From the NCBI GenBank assembly GCA_949285935.1, contig CASEAH010000026.1, positions 1 to 64,000 on the forward strand: a stretch of 64,000 nt of DNA. The letters run 5' to 3'. This document shows positions 1 through 8,500 of the stretch, one piece after another (positions within the stretch are counted from its first letter, which is position 1; each line of letters starts with the position of its first letter). Made by a program: the position numbers and the translations under genes. This stretch comes from an uncultured Oscillospiraceae bacterium (GTDB taxonomy: Bacteria; Bacillota; Clostridia; Oscillospirales; Ruminococcaceae). The notes under the pieces were generated by a model. It ran no database searches and was not told where the DNA came from. It worked only from the letters and a program-made list of their open reading frames with translations.

Positions 1-410
1 CAGGGCTTGATGGGACGGAACATATTCCTGGTTTTACTGCCAGAACATGCCCCTCAATATTCCTCTTCCACCATAGGAAAAGCAAAGCACAGGGATAAGC
101 TGCTGGTTTCAAGGCCGGCGGTTTGTTTGCGGCATTCAGACCCATGGCATGGATTTGGCTTTGGGGATATCCCCCTGTAAGAATAAGATTCCGCGTGGAT
201 GAATGACGGCCATTTTAACAAATAAGCTTTTCCTGCTCTGATGTCAAAATTTATCTCTACTTCTTTTGATATTGGGATCCAAAACCAAAGAGCTTTTTCT
301 CCTGGCTATGGCAAAAGTTCCCGAAGTCCTTTTCCCGCATTCGGCAGGCTGCATACTTTCCGGAATAGCAGGCCATACTCCCTGCATAGACTTCTATGGG
401 AGGTATTTCC
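1..410. other. intergenic, no gene seen
   Basis: I see no coding region, RNA gene or clear repeat in this stretch. The short open frames across it lack a plausible ribosome site and resemble nothing known. The last 20 bases hold the GGGAGG ribosome site of the next gene. Confidence 0.5.
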
Positions 411-692
411 ATGCTTAAAGCCTTCTTTTGCGGAGAAACCCAAACATCCGAATCTCCCGCTGAGCGTGAAATCAGGCTTCTGCGGGAACAGGCGGCCCAG
501 GTTCGCCAGGAAATCTGTATGGCAGAAGACGCCTTTAACTTGCTGGACGATGATCTGCTGGTGGATGCTCTGAGCTACCGGATCAAGGCACTGAATCTTT
601 ACTACGATTATCTGCTGCAGTTGGCCAGGCGTCAAGGCGAAGCCGCTGGGCAACAGATGCAGATGGAAAGGATCGGTGAAATGATGGGGTAG
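411..692 (+). CDS. DUF2508 (YaaL-like) small protein
   Basis: Protein of 93 aa of unknown function. The start is the ATG at 411, not the upstream ATG-like codon at 396, because GGGAGG lies 7 bases before it. The sequence is a highly charged, mostly helical chain (many E, R, Q) with a middle segment beginning AEDAFNLLDDDLLVDALSYR, which fits the DUF2508/YaaL family found next to bofA in spore-forming Firmicutes. There is no signal peptide and no membrane segment. It is followed 14 bases later by the bofA-like gene, so the two are probably co-transcribed, as yaaL-bofA are in Bacillus. Family assignment rests on length, composition and neighbour; the job of this family is unknown. Confidence 0.65.
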   Translation: MLKAFFCGETQTSESPAEREIRLLREQAAQVRQEICMAEDAFNLLDDDLLVDALSYRIKALNLYYDYLLQLARRQGEAAGQQMQMERIGEMMG

Positions 693-706
693 AATTTACA
701 CCGGTT

Positions 707-943
707 ATGGCAGCTTTTGCCGCAGCAGGCCTTATGGTCCTGGTTATTGTGATACGATTGCGTAAAACTCTGGGGGCCATGGTGGGAGCCGCTTTGGGCG
801 GCCTGTTCACGCTGGGACTGGTGAATCTTACCGGGCTGATTACAGGTGTCTTGCTTCCGCTGAACCTGTTTTCCCTTTTGGTTTGCTGCCTGCTGGGAGC
901 ACCCGGCGTTATCAGTTTGCTGCTTCTGCAGCTGTTCTGGTAG
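707..943 (+). CDS. bofA: BofA-like pro-sigma-K processing inhibitor family protein
   Basis: Small membrane protein of 78 aa. Hydrophobic segments cover about residues 3-16, 22-46 and 50-76, and the C-terminal part (roughly LLPLNLFSLLVCCLLGAPGV) matches the BofA signature of an N/L-rich stretch followed by a GxPGV turn. In Bacillus, BofA holds the SpoIVFB site-2 protease inactive in the outer forespore membrane until sigma-K should be processed. The neighbouring DUF2508 gene matches the Bacillus yaaL-bofA order. A BofA homologue suggests, but does not prove, a spore-forming ancestry; many non-sporulating Clostridia keep the gene. Its own function here is inferred from family only. Confidence 0.75.
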   Translation: MAAFAAAGLMVLVIVIRLRKTLGAMVGAALGGLFTLGLVNLTGLITGVLLPLNLFSLLVCCLLGAPGVISLLLLQLFW

Positions 944-1159
944 GTCGGGTCTGCTTCTGGACCAGCACAGCTCCAAATGGAATCCTGTCGTTCCTTCTTT
1001 TTAAGGAAGTGTAAATTCCGGGGTTTCTGTGCCATTGGCAAGAAAGCTGTCGCCATTCTGCTTTCCGGCAAAATATGATTTTCACATTTTCCACAGGTGA
1101 GAATATATGCCTTCTCTTCATCTCCCCTGCTGTCACATTTGTATTTTTCTCGTAAAAAA

Positions 1160-1190
1160 AGAGCCTCTCCAGAGGCTCTCTTTTTATTTT
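1160..1190 (+). terminator. rho-independent terminator downstream of bofA
   Basis: Perfect 8-bp stem AGAGCCTC/GAGGCTCT with a TCCA loop at 1160-1179, followed by CTTTTTATTTT. It lies 217 bases past the bofA stop. A run of A before the stem means it could also work for the minus strand (the lipoprotein gene). Confidence 0.8.
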
Positions 1191-1375
1191 CAACTATAGC
1201 GGCAGGCCTTCCCAGTACCGGGAAAGCAAATCCTTTCCATGGAAGCTTGGAACAGAGCAAAGCGGACAAAATGATCCCACTGCATCAGCCAAGTACACCC
1301 TGACATGGGATTCCTATGGGGGTTTCCTCTGCCAGTTTTGTCCTGGAGCAGATTCTTGGGGATATCGCCTCAGGA

Positions 1376-2446
1376 TTACCGGATGGGGCGGACACTGACT
1401 CCCTCTGCCCCGTCATGGCTCACCAGAAATTCTCCATGCATATCGAAGCAGTCAATAACCACCTTCACAGCCGGAATATCCTGGGGAAGTGCGGTATTGA
1501 GACGCAAAATATAGTCGTCAGAAGTATTGTACACTGCATTGATCCATCCTGAATTAACAAATCCCTCTTCCACCGGCTTGACGCTGTACAGACGAATATC
1601 CGAGCCGGCGTATCGGGGAACAATGTAGATGCTTGTTCCGCTGGCATCCAGATCCAGCACATCCACCGTGGCGGCCTCAGGCTCTTCGGGTGAAATCACG
1701 GCAATGCCAGCCACATCCTCATCCAAAAGATCCTGGGTATACCGGGAAATCGCCGCATTTTCCACCAGCAGCGGGATCGTGCGGGTTTCTGTGACAAAGC
1801 TGTCATATTCTTCGTCGTAAAGGGCTATTTCGGCAATCAAACACTGATCTTCCACTCTCATTGCCACCACCTGGGCCCGTTCCGCCTCGGGACGATACAG
1901 GAGATGCAGCGTGGTAGAACTCATATCCAGCCGGTAAACATCTCCTCCCGGCGACACCGCTCCGTCCCGGTAGCCAATGATCAGCAGCACCGTACCATCG
2001 TTGTACCACATGGCGCTTTTGATGGAATTCTGCGACAGCTGCTTCTCCGAAGACAGAACCAGCTGCGGCTGGGACTCTTTTTCCACCACCCACAGGTCGG
2101 TAGGCTGCCCCTCTTCCTGCCGGTAAAAAATCATCTTTTCCCCATTGGGAGATTGTATGGCCACATTGGGGCGGAAACCCTCACGCAGACAAAAGTTCTC
2201 AAAATCTCCAGGAGTCATAAAGTCGGCAAAAGGTAAATAATCCTGAGGAATGGGTACTTCTGCGGAAAGGGACGTCTCTTTGGAAGCAGGGCTTTCCTCA
2301 GAAAACTCCTGTGTATCCTGGCTGAGAGACGAATCGCTGCTTTGCAGCTGGGAAGCGGAAGTTTCGCCGGAGCTGCCGCCGTTTGTGCCGCAGGCGGTAA
2401 ATACCATCAGCAGCGTGCACAGCAGCACCGTCAATATTCGTTTCAT
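1376..2446 (-). CDS. hypothetical lipoprotein
   Basis: Protein of 356 aa, not recognised beyond being a lipoprotein. The N-terminus has a basic tip (MKR), a hydrophobic core and a lipobox FTAC with the lipidated cysteine at residue 19, then a Ser/Glu-rich linker to about residue 70, typical of Gram-positive surface lipoproteins. The rest looks like a soluble beta-rich domain, with repeated phrases such as SPNGEKMIFYRQEE, DLWVVEKES and DVYRLDMSSTTLHLLYR that resemble WD/TolB-like propeller blades, so it may be a propeller fold; this is inference. AGGAGG sits 8 bases before the ATG. It is downstream of secG on the same strand but separated by a terminator, so it is probably its own unit. Confidence 0.8.
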   Translation of the reverse strand: MKRILTVLLCTLLMVFTACGTNGGSSGETSASQLQSSDSSLSQDTQEFSEESPASKETSLSAEVPIPQDYLPFADFMTPGDFENFCLREGFRPNVAIQSPNGEKMIFYRQEEGQPTDLWVVEKESQPQLVLSSEKQLSQNSIKSAMWYNDGTVLLIIGYRDGAVSPGGDVYRLDMSSTTLHLLYRPEAERAQVVAMRVEDQCLIAEIALYDEEYDSFVTETRTIPLLVENAAISRYTQDLLDEDVAGIAVISPEEPEAATVDVLDLDASGTSIYIVPRYAGSDIRLYSVKPVEEGFVNSGWINAVYNTSDDYILRLNTALPQDIPAVKVVIDCFDMHGEFLVSHDGAEGVSVRPIR

Positions 2447-2564
2447 GCAAAGTTCCTCCTATTGCAGTAGCACATCCGGCAGGCCGGAATATACTCTTGG
2501 GGCGCTTCTGGGGCTCAGAATATCATAGCATTAAAATATGAACGATTCCATAGCAATGTGCAAC

Positions 2565-2602
2565 AAAAAAACCGCTTGGTATAACTTACCAAACGGTTTT
2601 TT
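2565..2602 (-). terminator. terminator of secG
   Basis: Nearly perfect inverted repeat: AAAAAACCG-CTTGGTA, 4-base loop, TTACCAA-ACGGTTTTTT. Read on the minus strand it lies just after the secG stop and ends in a T-run; the symmetric A/T flanks make it potentially bidirectional. Confidence 0.85.
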
Positions 2603-2629
2603 CCATAAATTTTGCAGTGCAGGGAAAAA

Positions 2630-2869
2630 TCAAAGGGCGCTGACTACATACACAACGACTGTCAAAGCAATGAATGCAATTACCAGTACCTTGGTCAGCC
2701 GGTTAAGGTTGGCGTCCATGCTGCGGTCGGAATTGGTGCTCAGGAAAGAATTGCCGCCGGCCAACGCGCTCAGTCCGTCGCCCTTGGGGTCCTGCAGCGC
2801 AACCAGGATGACCACTAAAACGCTGATAAGGATCATCGCTACCGCACAGATAATTTCAAATGTGCCCAC
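2630..2869 (-). CDS. secG: preprotein translocase subunit SecG
   Basis: Protein of 79 aa forming the small subunit of the SecYEG export channel in the cytoplasmic membrane. Two membrane segments (about residues 3-25 and 55-77) flank the family loop, which reads VALQDPKGDGLSALAGG and continues with NSFLS; SecG proteins carry this kind of Q-x-x-K/R-x-x-GL-S-x-x-xGG loop. I chose the GTG at 2869 because GGGAGGTG lies 7 bases before it; the open frame extends further upstream but those codons overlap the ribosome site and promoter. In many Firmicutes secG is followed by rnr, smpB and ssrA; here it is monocistronic, with a terminator straight after. Confidence 0.93.
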   Translation of the reverse strand: MGTFEIICAVAMILISVLVVILVALQDPKGDGLSALAGGNSFLSTNSDRSMDANLNRLTKVLVIAFIALTVVVYVVSAL

Positions 2870-2912
2870 TATAAGACACCTCCCATACACGATACTCAAA
2901 TGACACTATAAG

Positions 2913-2941
2913 ATTTTATCATATCCTTCCGGCTATTGCAA
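2913..2941 (-). promoter_or_regulatory. sigma-A-type promoter of secG
   Basis: On the minus strand, TTGCAA, a 17-base spacer and TAAAAT (boxes at 2936-2941 and 2913-2918), about 45 bases upstream of the chosen GTG start. Confidence 0.7.
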
Positions 2942-3852
2942 GGGCTTATCCAAAAGTTTTCCTTTTACGGGTGGAATAATTCTTTCACTTTGCGGCAGGA
3001 TAATAGCAGCTTATCTCCCATCCGTTGCGTTTGCAGGGAGATAAGCCAGTCCGCCGGAGCCTTTTCCGACTCCGGCGGCAAAAGAGGATTTCGAAACCCG
3101 TAAGGATCATAGGATGATTCAGCTTGTCTCTCCAAAGCAAAATACCTTTTGGGGAGAGATATATGCATTTTAAAGTGGCCTGACCAAAAAGACGGGCTGC
3201 TTTTTAAACACCTTTACATATACGCTCGGTGTTCAGAAGTAAGAAGTTTTCATTTGGATCATCAGGGATGCTGGCTTGCTGACAGACCGCATTCTATTTC
3301 TGAAAATTTGCAGCGGAATTACAAAAGTATTTTCCCTTTCCAAGAAAAGGAAGAAATGGCGTAAAAGATTAAGATAAAAGCTTTTTATCAAGGGCCTCTT
3401 CTGCTTTAAAAAAGCTGTAAGCTGTTCCGGCCTACAGGCTCAGTAAAATTCTTCCTCATTTCTTTCCCATTGATCCCGACAGGCAAGCCACAAAATTTTT
3501 ACTGATACTCACTCTAAACCAGTTTGCCTTCTTGTAAGTTTTCTCAGAGTGCAATAAAGGGTTCCACTTCTTCTTTCAAGACTGCGGCAACCGTACCTTA
3601 GCAAAATATGACTTTTATAGGACAGCCAACCGGGACCCGTGCTCACTGGCTCCTTACCCATCCGGCCATCTAAACGCCAAATAAATTTTCTCTCCCATCG
3701 GCCCGCCCTGGCATACGATTTCTGTATTCAATTCGCGCACAGAGCACTTTATTTATTAGAAAAATAAAATTCCAAATATTATAAAAAATTACAAAATATT
3801 GTATCTACAATTTACAAGAGCCACTTTTATTAAATTATTTTTGAAATAAATC
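2942..3852. other. intergenic stretch with two tandem hairpins
   Basis: No credible gene in about 900 bases. The one structured part is 3009-3078: an 11-bp perfect stem (GCTTATCTCCC at 3009-3019 with its complement at 3036-3046) and, 4 bases on, a 9-bp perfect stem (CCGCCGGAG at 3051-3059 with 3070-3078). No T-run follows on either strand, so these are not plain terminators. The last 150 bases are strongly AT-rich and lead into the aspA promoter. Confidence 0.45.
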
Positions 3853-3880
3853 TTGCAAAATTTAAAAAACAGGCTATAAT
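3853..3880 (+). promoter_or_regulatory. promoter of aspA
   Basis: TTGCAA at 3853-3858, a 16-base spacer and consensus TATAAT at 3875-3880, within an AT-rich tract. It lies 55 bases before the aspA start, leaving a short leader. Confidence 0.8.
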
Positions 3881-3934
3881 CAATTATGGCAAATGCAAGT
3901 TGAATTTCATAAATAGATAAGCGAGGGTTTTAAC

Positions 3935-5332
3935 ATGGGAAATCGTATTGAACGGGATTCCATCGGTGAAAAACAGATTGACAGCGCTGCATATTACGGT
4001 GTCCAATCAGCCAGAGCTGCTGAAAATTTCAGAATTACCGGCCAGCGGGTAGATCCCGATCTGATTGACAGCCTGATTTTTGTCAAAAAAGCGGCGGCCA
4101 TTGCCAACCGTGAATCCGGCGAACTCCCCTCCCGTCTGGCGGACGCTATTATCCGTGCCTGCGATCTTGTCCTGGCCGGGGAACATCGGGATCAATTCAT
4201 TACCGATCCCATCCAGGGCGGAGCCGGCACCTCCATGAACATGAACGCCAATGAGGTAATCGCCAACCTGGCCATTGAACTGCTGGGAGGCGAAAAGGGA
4301 GATTACTCTGTCGTACATCCCAACGACCATGTGAACATGGGACAGTCCACCAATGACGTAATCCCTACCTCCGGAAAAATCACCCTGCTGCGGCTGCTTC
4401 CTGCACTTTTGGCAGAACTGGATAGTCTTGCCTCTGTGCTGGAACAAAAGGCGGTGGAATTTGACGGAGTCATCAAAATGGGGCGGACACAGCTCCAGGA
4501 TGCTGTACCTGTTCGCCTGGGGCAGGAATTTGCCGCTTATGCCCATGTGGTGCGCCGGGATATCAGCCGCATCAGCGGTACCCGCAAAGAACTCTCCACC
4601 GTTAATCTGGGAGGCACCGCCATCGGTACCTGCATCAACAGTTCTCCCAAGTATCTTTCCTCGGTTGTTCCCACACTGAGCAAGCTCACCGGTCTGGAAC
4701 TGACCCAATCCAAGGATCTGATTGACGCTACTCAGAATCTGGATGCTTTTGTGGTGGCTTCTTCTGCCCTCAAAACCTGTGCTGTTGATTTGTCCAAGAT
4801 CTCCAATGATCTTCGCCTGATGTCCTCCGGTCCCCGTACCGGCATGTATGAGATTAATCTTCCTGCTGTACAGAACGGCTCCTCCATCATGCCCGGAAAG
4901 GTGAATCCGGTCATCCCCGAGGTCATGTCTCAGGTTGCTTTCAACATTATCGGGAACGATTTCACTGTTACCATGGCGGCTGAGGCGGGCCAATTGGAAC
5001 TGAATGCCTTTGAACCCATTATTTTCTACAAACTTTTGGAATCCATCAAAACCCTCACCAACGGCCTGCATACCATGGTGGAGCACTGTGTACGGGGCAT
5101 CACCGCCAACCGGGATCATTGTGAAGAAGAGGTGGCCCGCAGCATCGGTATTATTACCGCGGTCTGCCCCCGCACCGGATATCAGCTGGCTGCTTCCATT
5201 GCCAAGGAATCTCTGCATACCGGAGTTCCGGTCCGGCAATTGCTCTTGTCCAAAGGAATCCTTACTCAAAGCGAACTGGATCAGCTGCTGGATCCCTATT
5301 GCATGACTTCTCCGTCTGCGCCCCTCAACTGA
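3935..5332 (+). CDS. aspA: aspartate ammonia-lyase
   Basis: Protein of 465 aa, the usual length for the aspartase/fumarase-C superfamily. It interconverts L-aspartate and fumarate plus ammonia in the cytoplasm as a homotetramer. The superfamily signature GSSIMPGKVNP is intact and is preceded by LPAVQN and followed by VIPEVMSQVAFNIIGND, which fits aspartase better than fumarase; other conserved blocks are GAGTSMNMNANEV and HPNDHVNMGQSTND. GCGAGGG lies 8 bases before the ATG. It is monocistronic with its own promoter and terminator. In an amino-acid fermenter it would feed aspartate nitrogen and carbon into fumarate; the class I hydratase pair at 26.6-28.0 kb could in principle use the fumarate. 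Fumarase activity cannot be excluded from sequence alone. Confidence 0.92.
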   Translation: MGNRIERDSIGEKQIDSAAYYGVQSARAAENFRITGQRVDPDLIDSLIFVKKAAAIANRESGELPSRLADAIIRACDLVLAGEHRDQFITDPIQGGAGTSMNMNANEVIANLAIELLGGEKGDYSVVHPNDHVNMGQSTNDVIPTSGKITLLRLLPALLAELDSLASVLEQKAVEFDGVIKMGRTQLQDAVPVRLGQEFAAYAHVVRRDISRISGTRKELSTVNLGGTAIGTCINSSPKYLSSVVPTLSKLTGLELTQSKDLIDATQNLDAFVVASSALKTCAVDLSKISNDLRLMSSGPRTGMYEINLPAVQNGSSIMPGKVNPVIPEVMSQVAFNIIGNDFTVTMAAEAGQLELNAFEPIIFYKLLESIKTLTNGLHTMVEHCVRGITANRDHCEEEVARSIGIITAVCPRTGYQLAASIAKESLHTGVPVRQLLLSKGILTQSELDQLLDPYCMTSPSAPLN

Positions 5333-5376
5333 TTTCACTGTCATCAAGGATTCTGATTCTTCCATACCTTCATGCA

Positions 5377-5420
5377 CCGCTGCCTGCCTTTCGGAAGAAA
5401 AGCAGGCAGCGGTCTTTTTG
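5377..5420 (+). terminator. terminator of aspA
   Basis: Perfect 11-bp stem CCGCTGCCTGC/GCAGGCAGCGG followed by TCTTTTTGTTT, 45 bases after the aspA stop. Confidence 0.9.
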
Positions 5421-5448
5421 TTTGGATTTTGGGGAGAAAACGCCTTAC

Positions 5449-5518
5449 AAAAAGCCTCCCTACCCCCGGATGACAAAAGGCCTTACTTTTGAATCCGAAC
5501 AGGTATGGAGGCTTTTGG
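5449..5518 (-). terminator. possible terminator of polC
   Basis: Complementary arms CAAAAAGCCTCC and GGAGGCTTTTGG are separated by about 47 bases. On the minus strand the distal arm ends in CTTTTTG. The long loop makes it weaker than the others, but it lies just past the polC stop, and the same AAAAGCCTCC arm is used in the terminator at 26.5 kb. Confidence 0.45.
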
Positions 5519-5546
5519 CTTGTAATGGACTGGTGAGAGAAAGGAT

Positions 5547-8500
5547 TTAGAAAAATGTCATCTGGCTGGTTTCGGGAAGCCCCTCCAGCGCGCCGTGTTC
5601 CCGCAGCAGTTCAATCACCGATTTGGATGCGCCGGAACGGGAGCCTATCTCGTCCACCGACAGATACGGACCCTCTTTTCCTGCTTTTTCCAAAGCGATG
5701 GCGGCGGAAGCGCCAAGGCCCTTGAGGCTGGTGAAAGGCAGACGGATCTTACCGTCCTCAATGCGGTATAGCTCCGCCGAAGACTGGTAAAGATCCACCG
5801 GCAGCAGCTCAATCCCCCGTTTAAGCATCTCATAGGTGATCTGAAGCATTTCCAGCTGTCCGTCCTCTTTGGCGGTACGCTCATTTCCCTTGGCATACAA
5901 CGCGTCGATTTTGGACTTGACGAATGCCGGCCCTTTAATGGCCACATTGGCGTCAAAATCTTCACCCCGCACGGAAAAGATAACGGCATAAAACTCCTTG
6001 GGATAATGGACCTTATACCACCCCAGACGAATGGCTGAAATAACATAGGCAGCCGCATGAGCCTTGGGGAACATATACTTGATCTTCAGGCAGCTTTGGA
6101 TATACCACTCCGGCACCCCATGATCCCGCATATCCTGCTTCATCTCTTCTGTCAGAAGCTTGGGCGCTTTGCCCTTCCGGGTGATCTCCATGATCTTGAA
6201 AGCGGTTTTGGGCTCCATTTTATATTTGATGTACAGGGTGGTCATAATGCTGTCACGGGTACCGATGACGTTGGAAATGGTGCAGGTGCCGTCAGCGATC
6301 AGGTCTTTGGCGTTGCCCAACCATACGTCGGTGCCGTGGGACAGACCGGAAATCTGAAGCAAATCGGAAAAAGTTTGAGGCTTTGCATCCATCAGCATTC
6401 CCCGGACAAAAGGAGTTCCCATCTCCGGAAGTGCCAGGCTGCCTGTTTCGCACCGGATATCGGTGAGGTCGATACCCAACGCCTGGGAGGATGTGAACAG
6501 GCTGTATACCTTTGGATCGCTCATGGGAATATCCGTGATTTTAATGCCGGTGTAGTCCTCCAGATGCTTAAAGAGAGTGGGAGCATCATGACCCAACTCG
6601 TCCAGCTTCAGGATGGTATCATGGAGGGAGTGGAAATCGAAGTGTGTGGTAATGTTATCGGAATTGGGATCGTCCGCCGGGTGCTGGATGGGGCAGAAAT
6701 CAAAGACTTCATAATCGTTGGGAACTACCACCATGCCTCCGGGATGCTGGCCGGTAGTGCGTTTGATGCCGGTACAGCCTTTTACCAGACGGTTTTCCTC
6801 CGCATTGGTGACGGTGATGCCCTTTTCTTCCAGGTAGTGCTTTACATAGCCATAAGCGGTTTTTTCCGCAACGGTGGAAATGGTACCGGCTTTAAAGACA
6901 TGGCTTTTGCCAAACAGCTCCTCCGTAAAACGGTGCGCCCGGGACTGATATTCGCCTGAGAAGTTCAGATCAATATCCGGAGCTTTATCGCCGTCAAAGC
7001 CAAGAAAGGTTTCAAAAGGAATTTCATGGCCGTCCCGGTTCATGGGGGTCCCGCACTCCGGGCAGTCCTTAGGCGGCAGGTCGAAGCCCGAACCGATGCT
7101 GCCGTCGGTAATGAATTCGCTGTGGTGACACTGGGGACATACATAGTGAGGAGGCAGTGGATTGACCTCTGAAATTCCCGCCATAATGGCCACAAAGGAA
7201 GAACCTACCGAACCACGGGAACCTACGGAATACCCGTCGTCCACCGATTTTTTCACCAGCTTCTGGGCGATCATATACAGCACCGAAAAGCCATGCTTGG
7301 TGATGGAGGAAAGTTCCCGGTTCAGCCGGGTCTCCACCAGTTCGGGCAGGGGATCGCCATAAATTTCCTTGGCCCGGTCCGTGGTGATGCGGATCAGATC
7401 CGCCTCCGCCCCCTCGATGGTGGGGGTATAGGTCCCCTCCGGAATAGGACGTATGTAGTCTACGCTCTCAGCAATGCGGTTGGGGTTGGTGATCACGATC
7501 TCCCGCGCGGTATTCTCTCCCAGATAGTCAAACTCATCCAGCATCTGCCGGGTGGTGCGCAGGTACAGCGGTGCCTGCTGGTCCGCGTCCTTGAAGCCCT
7601 GGGAAGCCATAAGGATCTCCCGGAATTTGGCGTCCTTCTGATCCATAAAATGGACATCTCCGGTAGCTACCACCGGTTTGCCCAACCGGTCTCCCAGCTT
7701 GATGACGGTACGGTTAAAGTCCTCCAGCTGCTTCTCGCTGGTGACCATCCCTTCCCGAAGCATAAACAGGTTGTTCCCTATGGGCTGGACCTCCAGATAA
7801 TCGTAGAACTTGGCAATTTCGCACAGTTCTCCCCAGTTTTTTCCTTCCACAATCGCCCGGAACAGTTCTCCCGCTTCACAGGCTGAGCCGATAATCAGTC
7901 CTTCCCGGTGCTTTTCCAGCTTGCTTTTGAGGATCCTGGGTTTTTTGTAGAAGTTGTCCAGGTGGGCATAGGAAATCAGCTTATACAGATTTTTGAGCCC
8001 TACATAGTTTTGCGCCAGAATAATGATATGATAACTCTGCCCTTTGGCGCTGCCCTGACCGGCCAGAGCCGTGTTCAGGTCCCAAACTTCCCGGACGCCC
8101 CGTTCCTCCCGCAGCTTTTCCAGCATTTTAATGAAGATTTCCCCCAGAACCCGGGCGTCGTCATCCGCCCGGTGGTGGTTCTTCTGCTCCACACCCACAT
8201 GGGCTGCCACCACATCCAGCTTATGCTTCTTCAGCTCCGGATAAAGGGCCCGGGCCATGATCAGGGTGTCGATATGGCTTAAGGGATGCTTTTTGCCGCA
8301 GCGATTCATAGCCGCCCGCAGGAAGCCCATATCAAAGGACGCATTGTGGGCAACCAGAATCGTGCATTCTCCGCAGAAGCGGAAAAAGGCTTCCAGCGCT
8401 TCCCCTTCTTCCGGAGCGTCCTGTACCATTTCATCGGTGATGCCTGTCAGACGGGTAATATCCGGCGGAATGGCCATCCCGGGATTCACAAAGGTATCGA

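Noticed and set aside
583..1269. 228-codon minus-strand frame over the DUF2508/bofA region
   Set aside because: It reads through the terminator at 1160-1190, has an Arg/Pro/Thr-rich shadow-like composition, and covers two better supported genes.
2965..3168. 67-codon minus-strand frame upstream of secG
   Set aside because: It spans two perfect hairpins, has no family resemblance and no convincing ribosome site.
4007..5476. 489-codon minus-strand frame opposite aspA
   Set aside because: aspA carries the full superfamily signature, promoter and terminator; the antisense frame has none.
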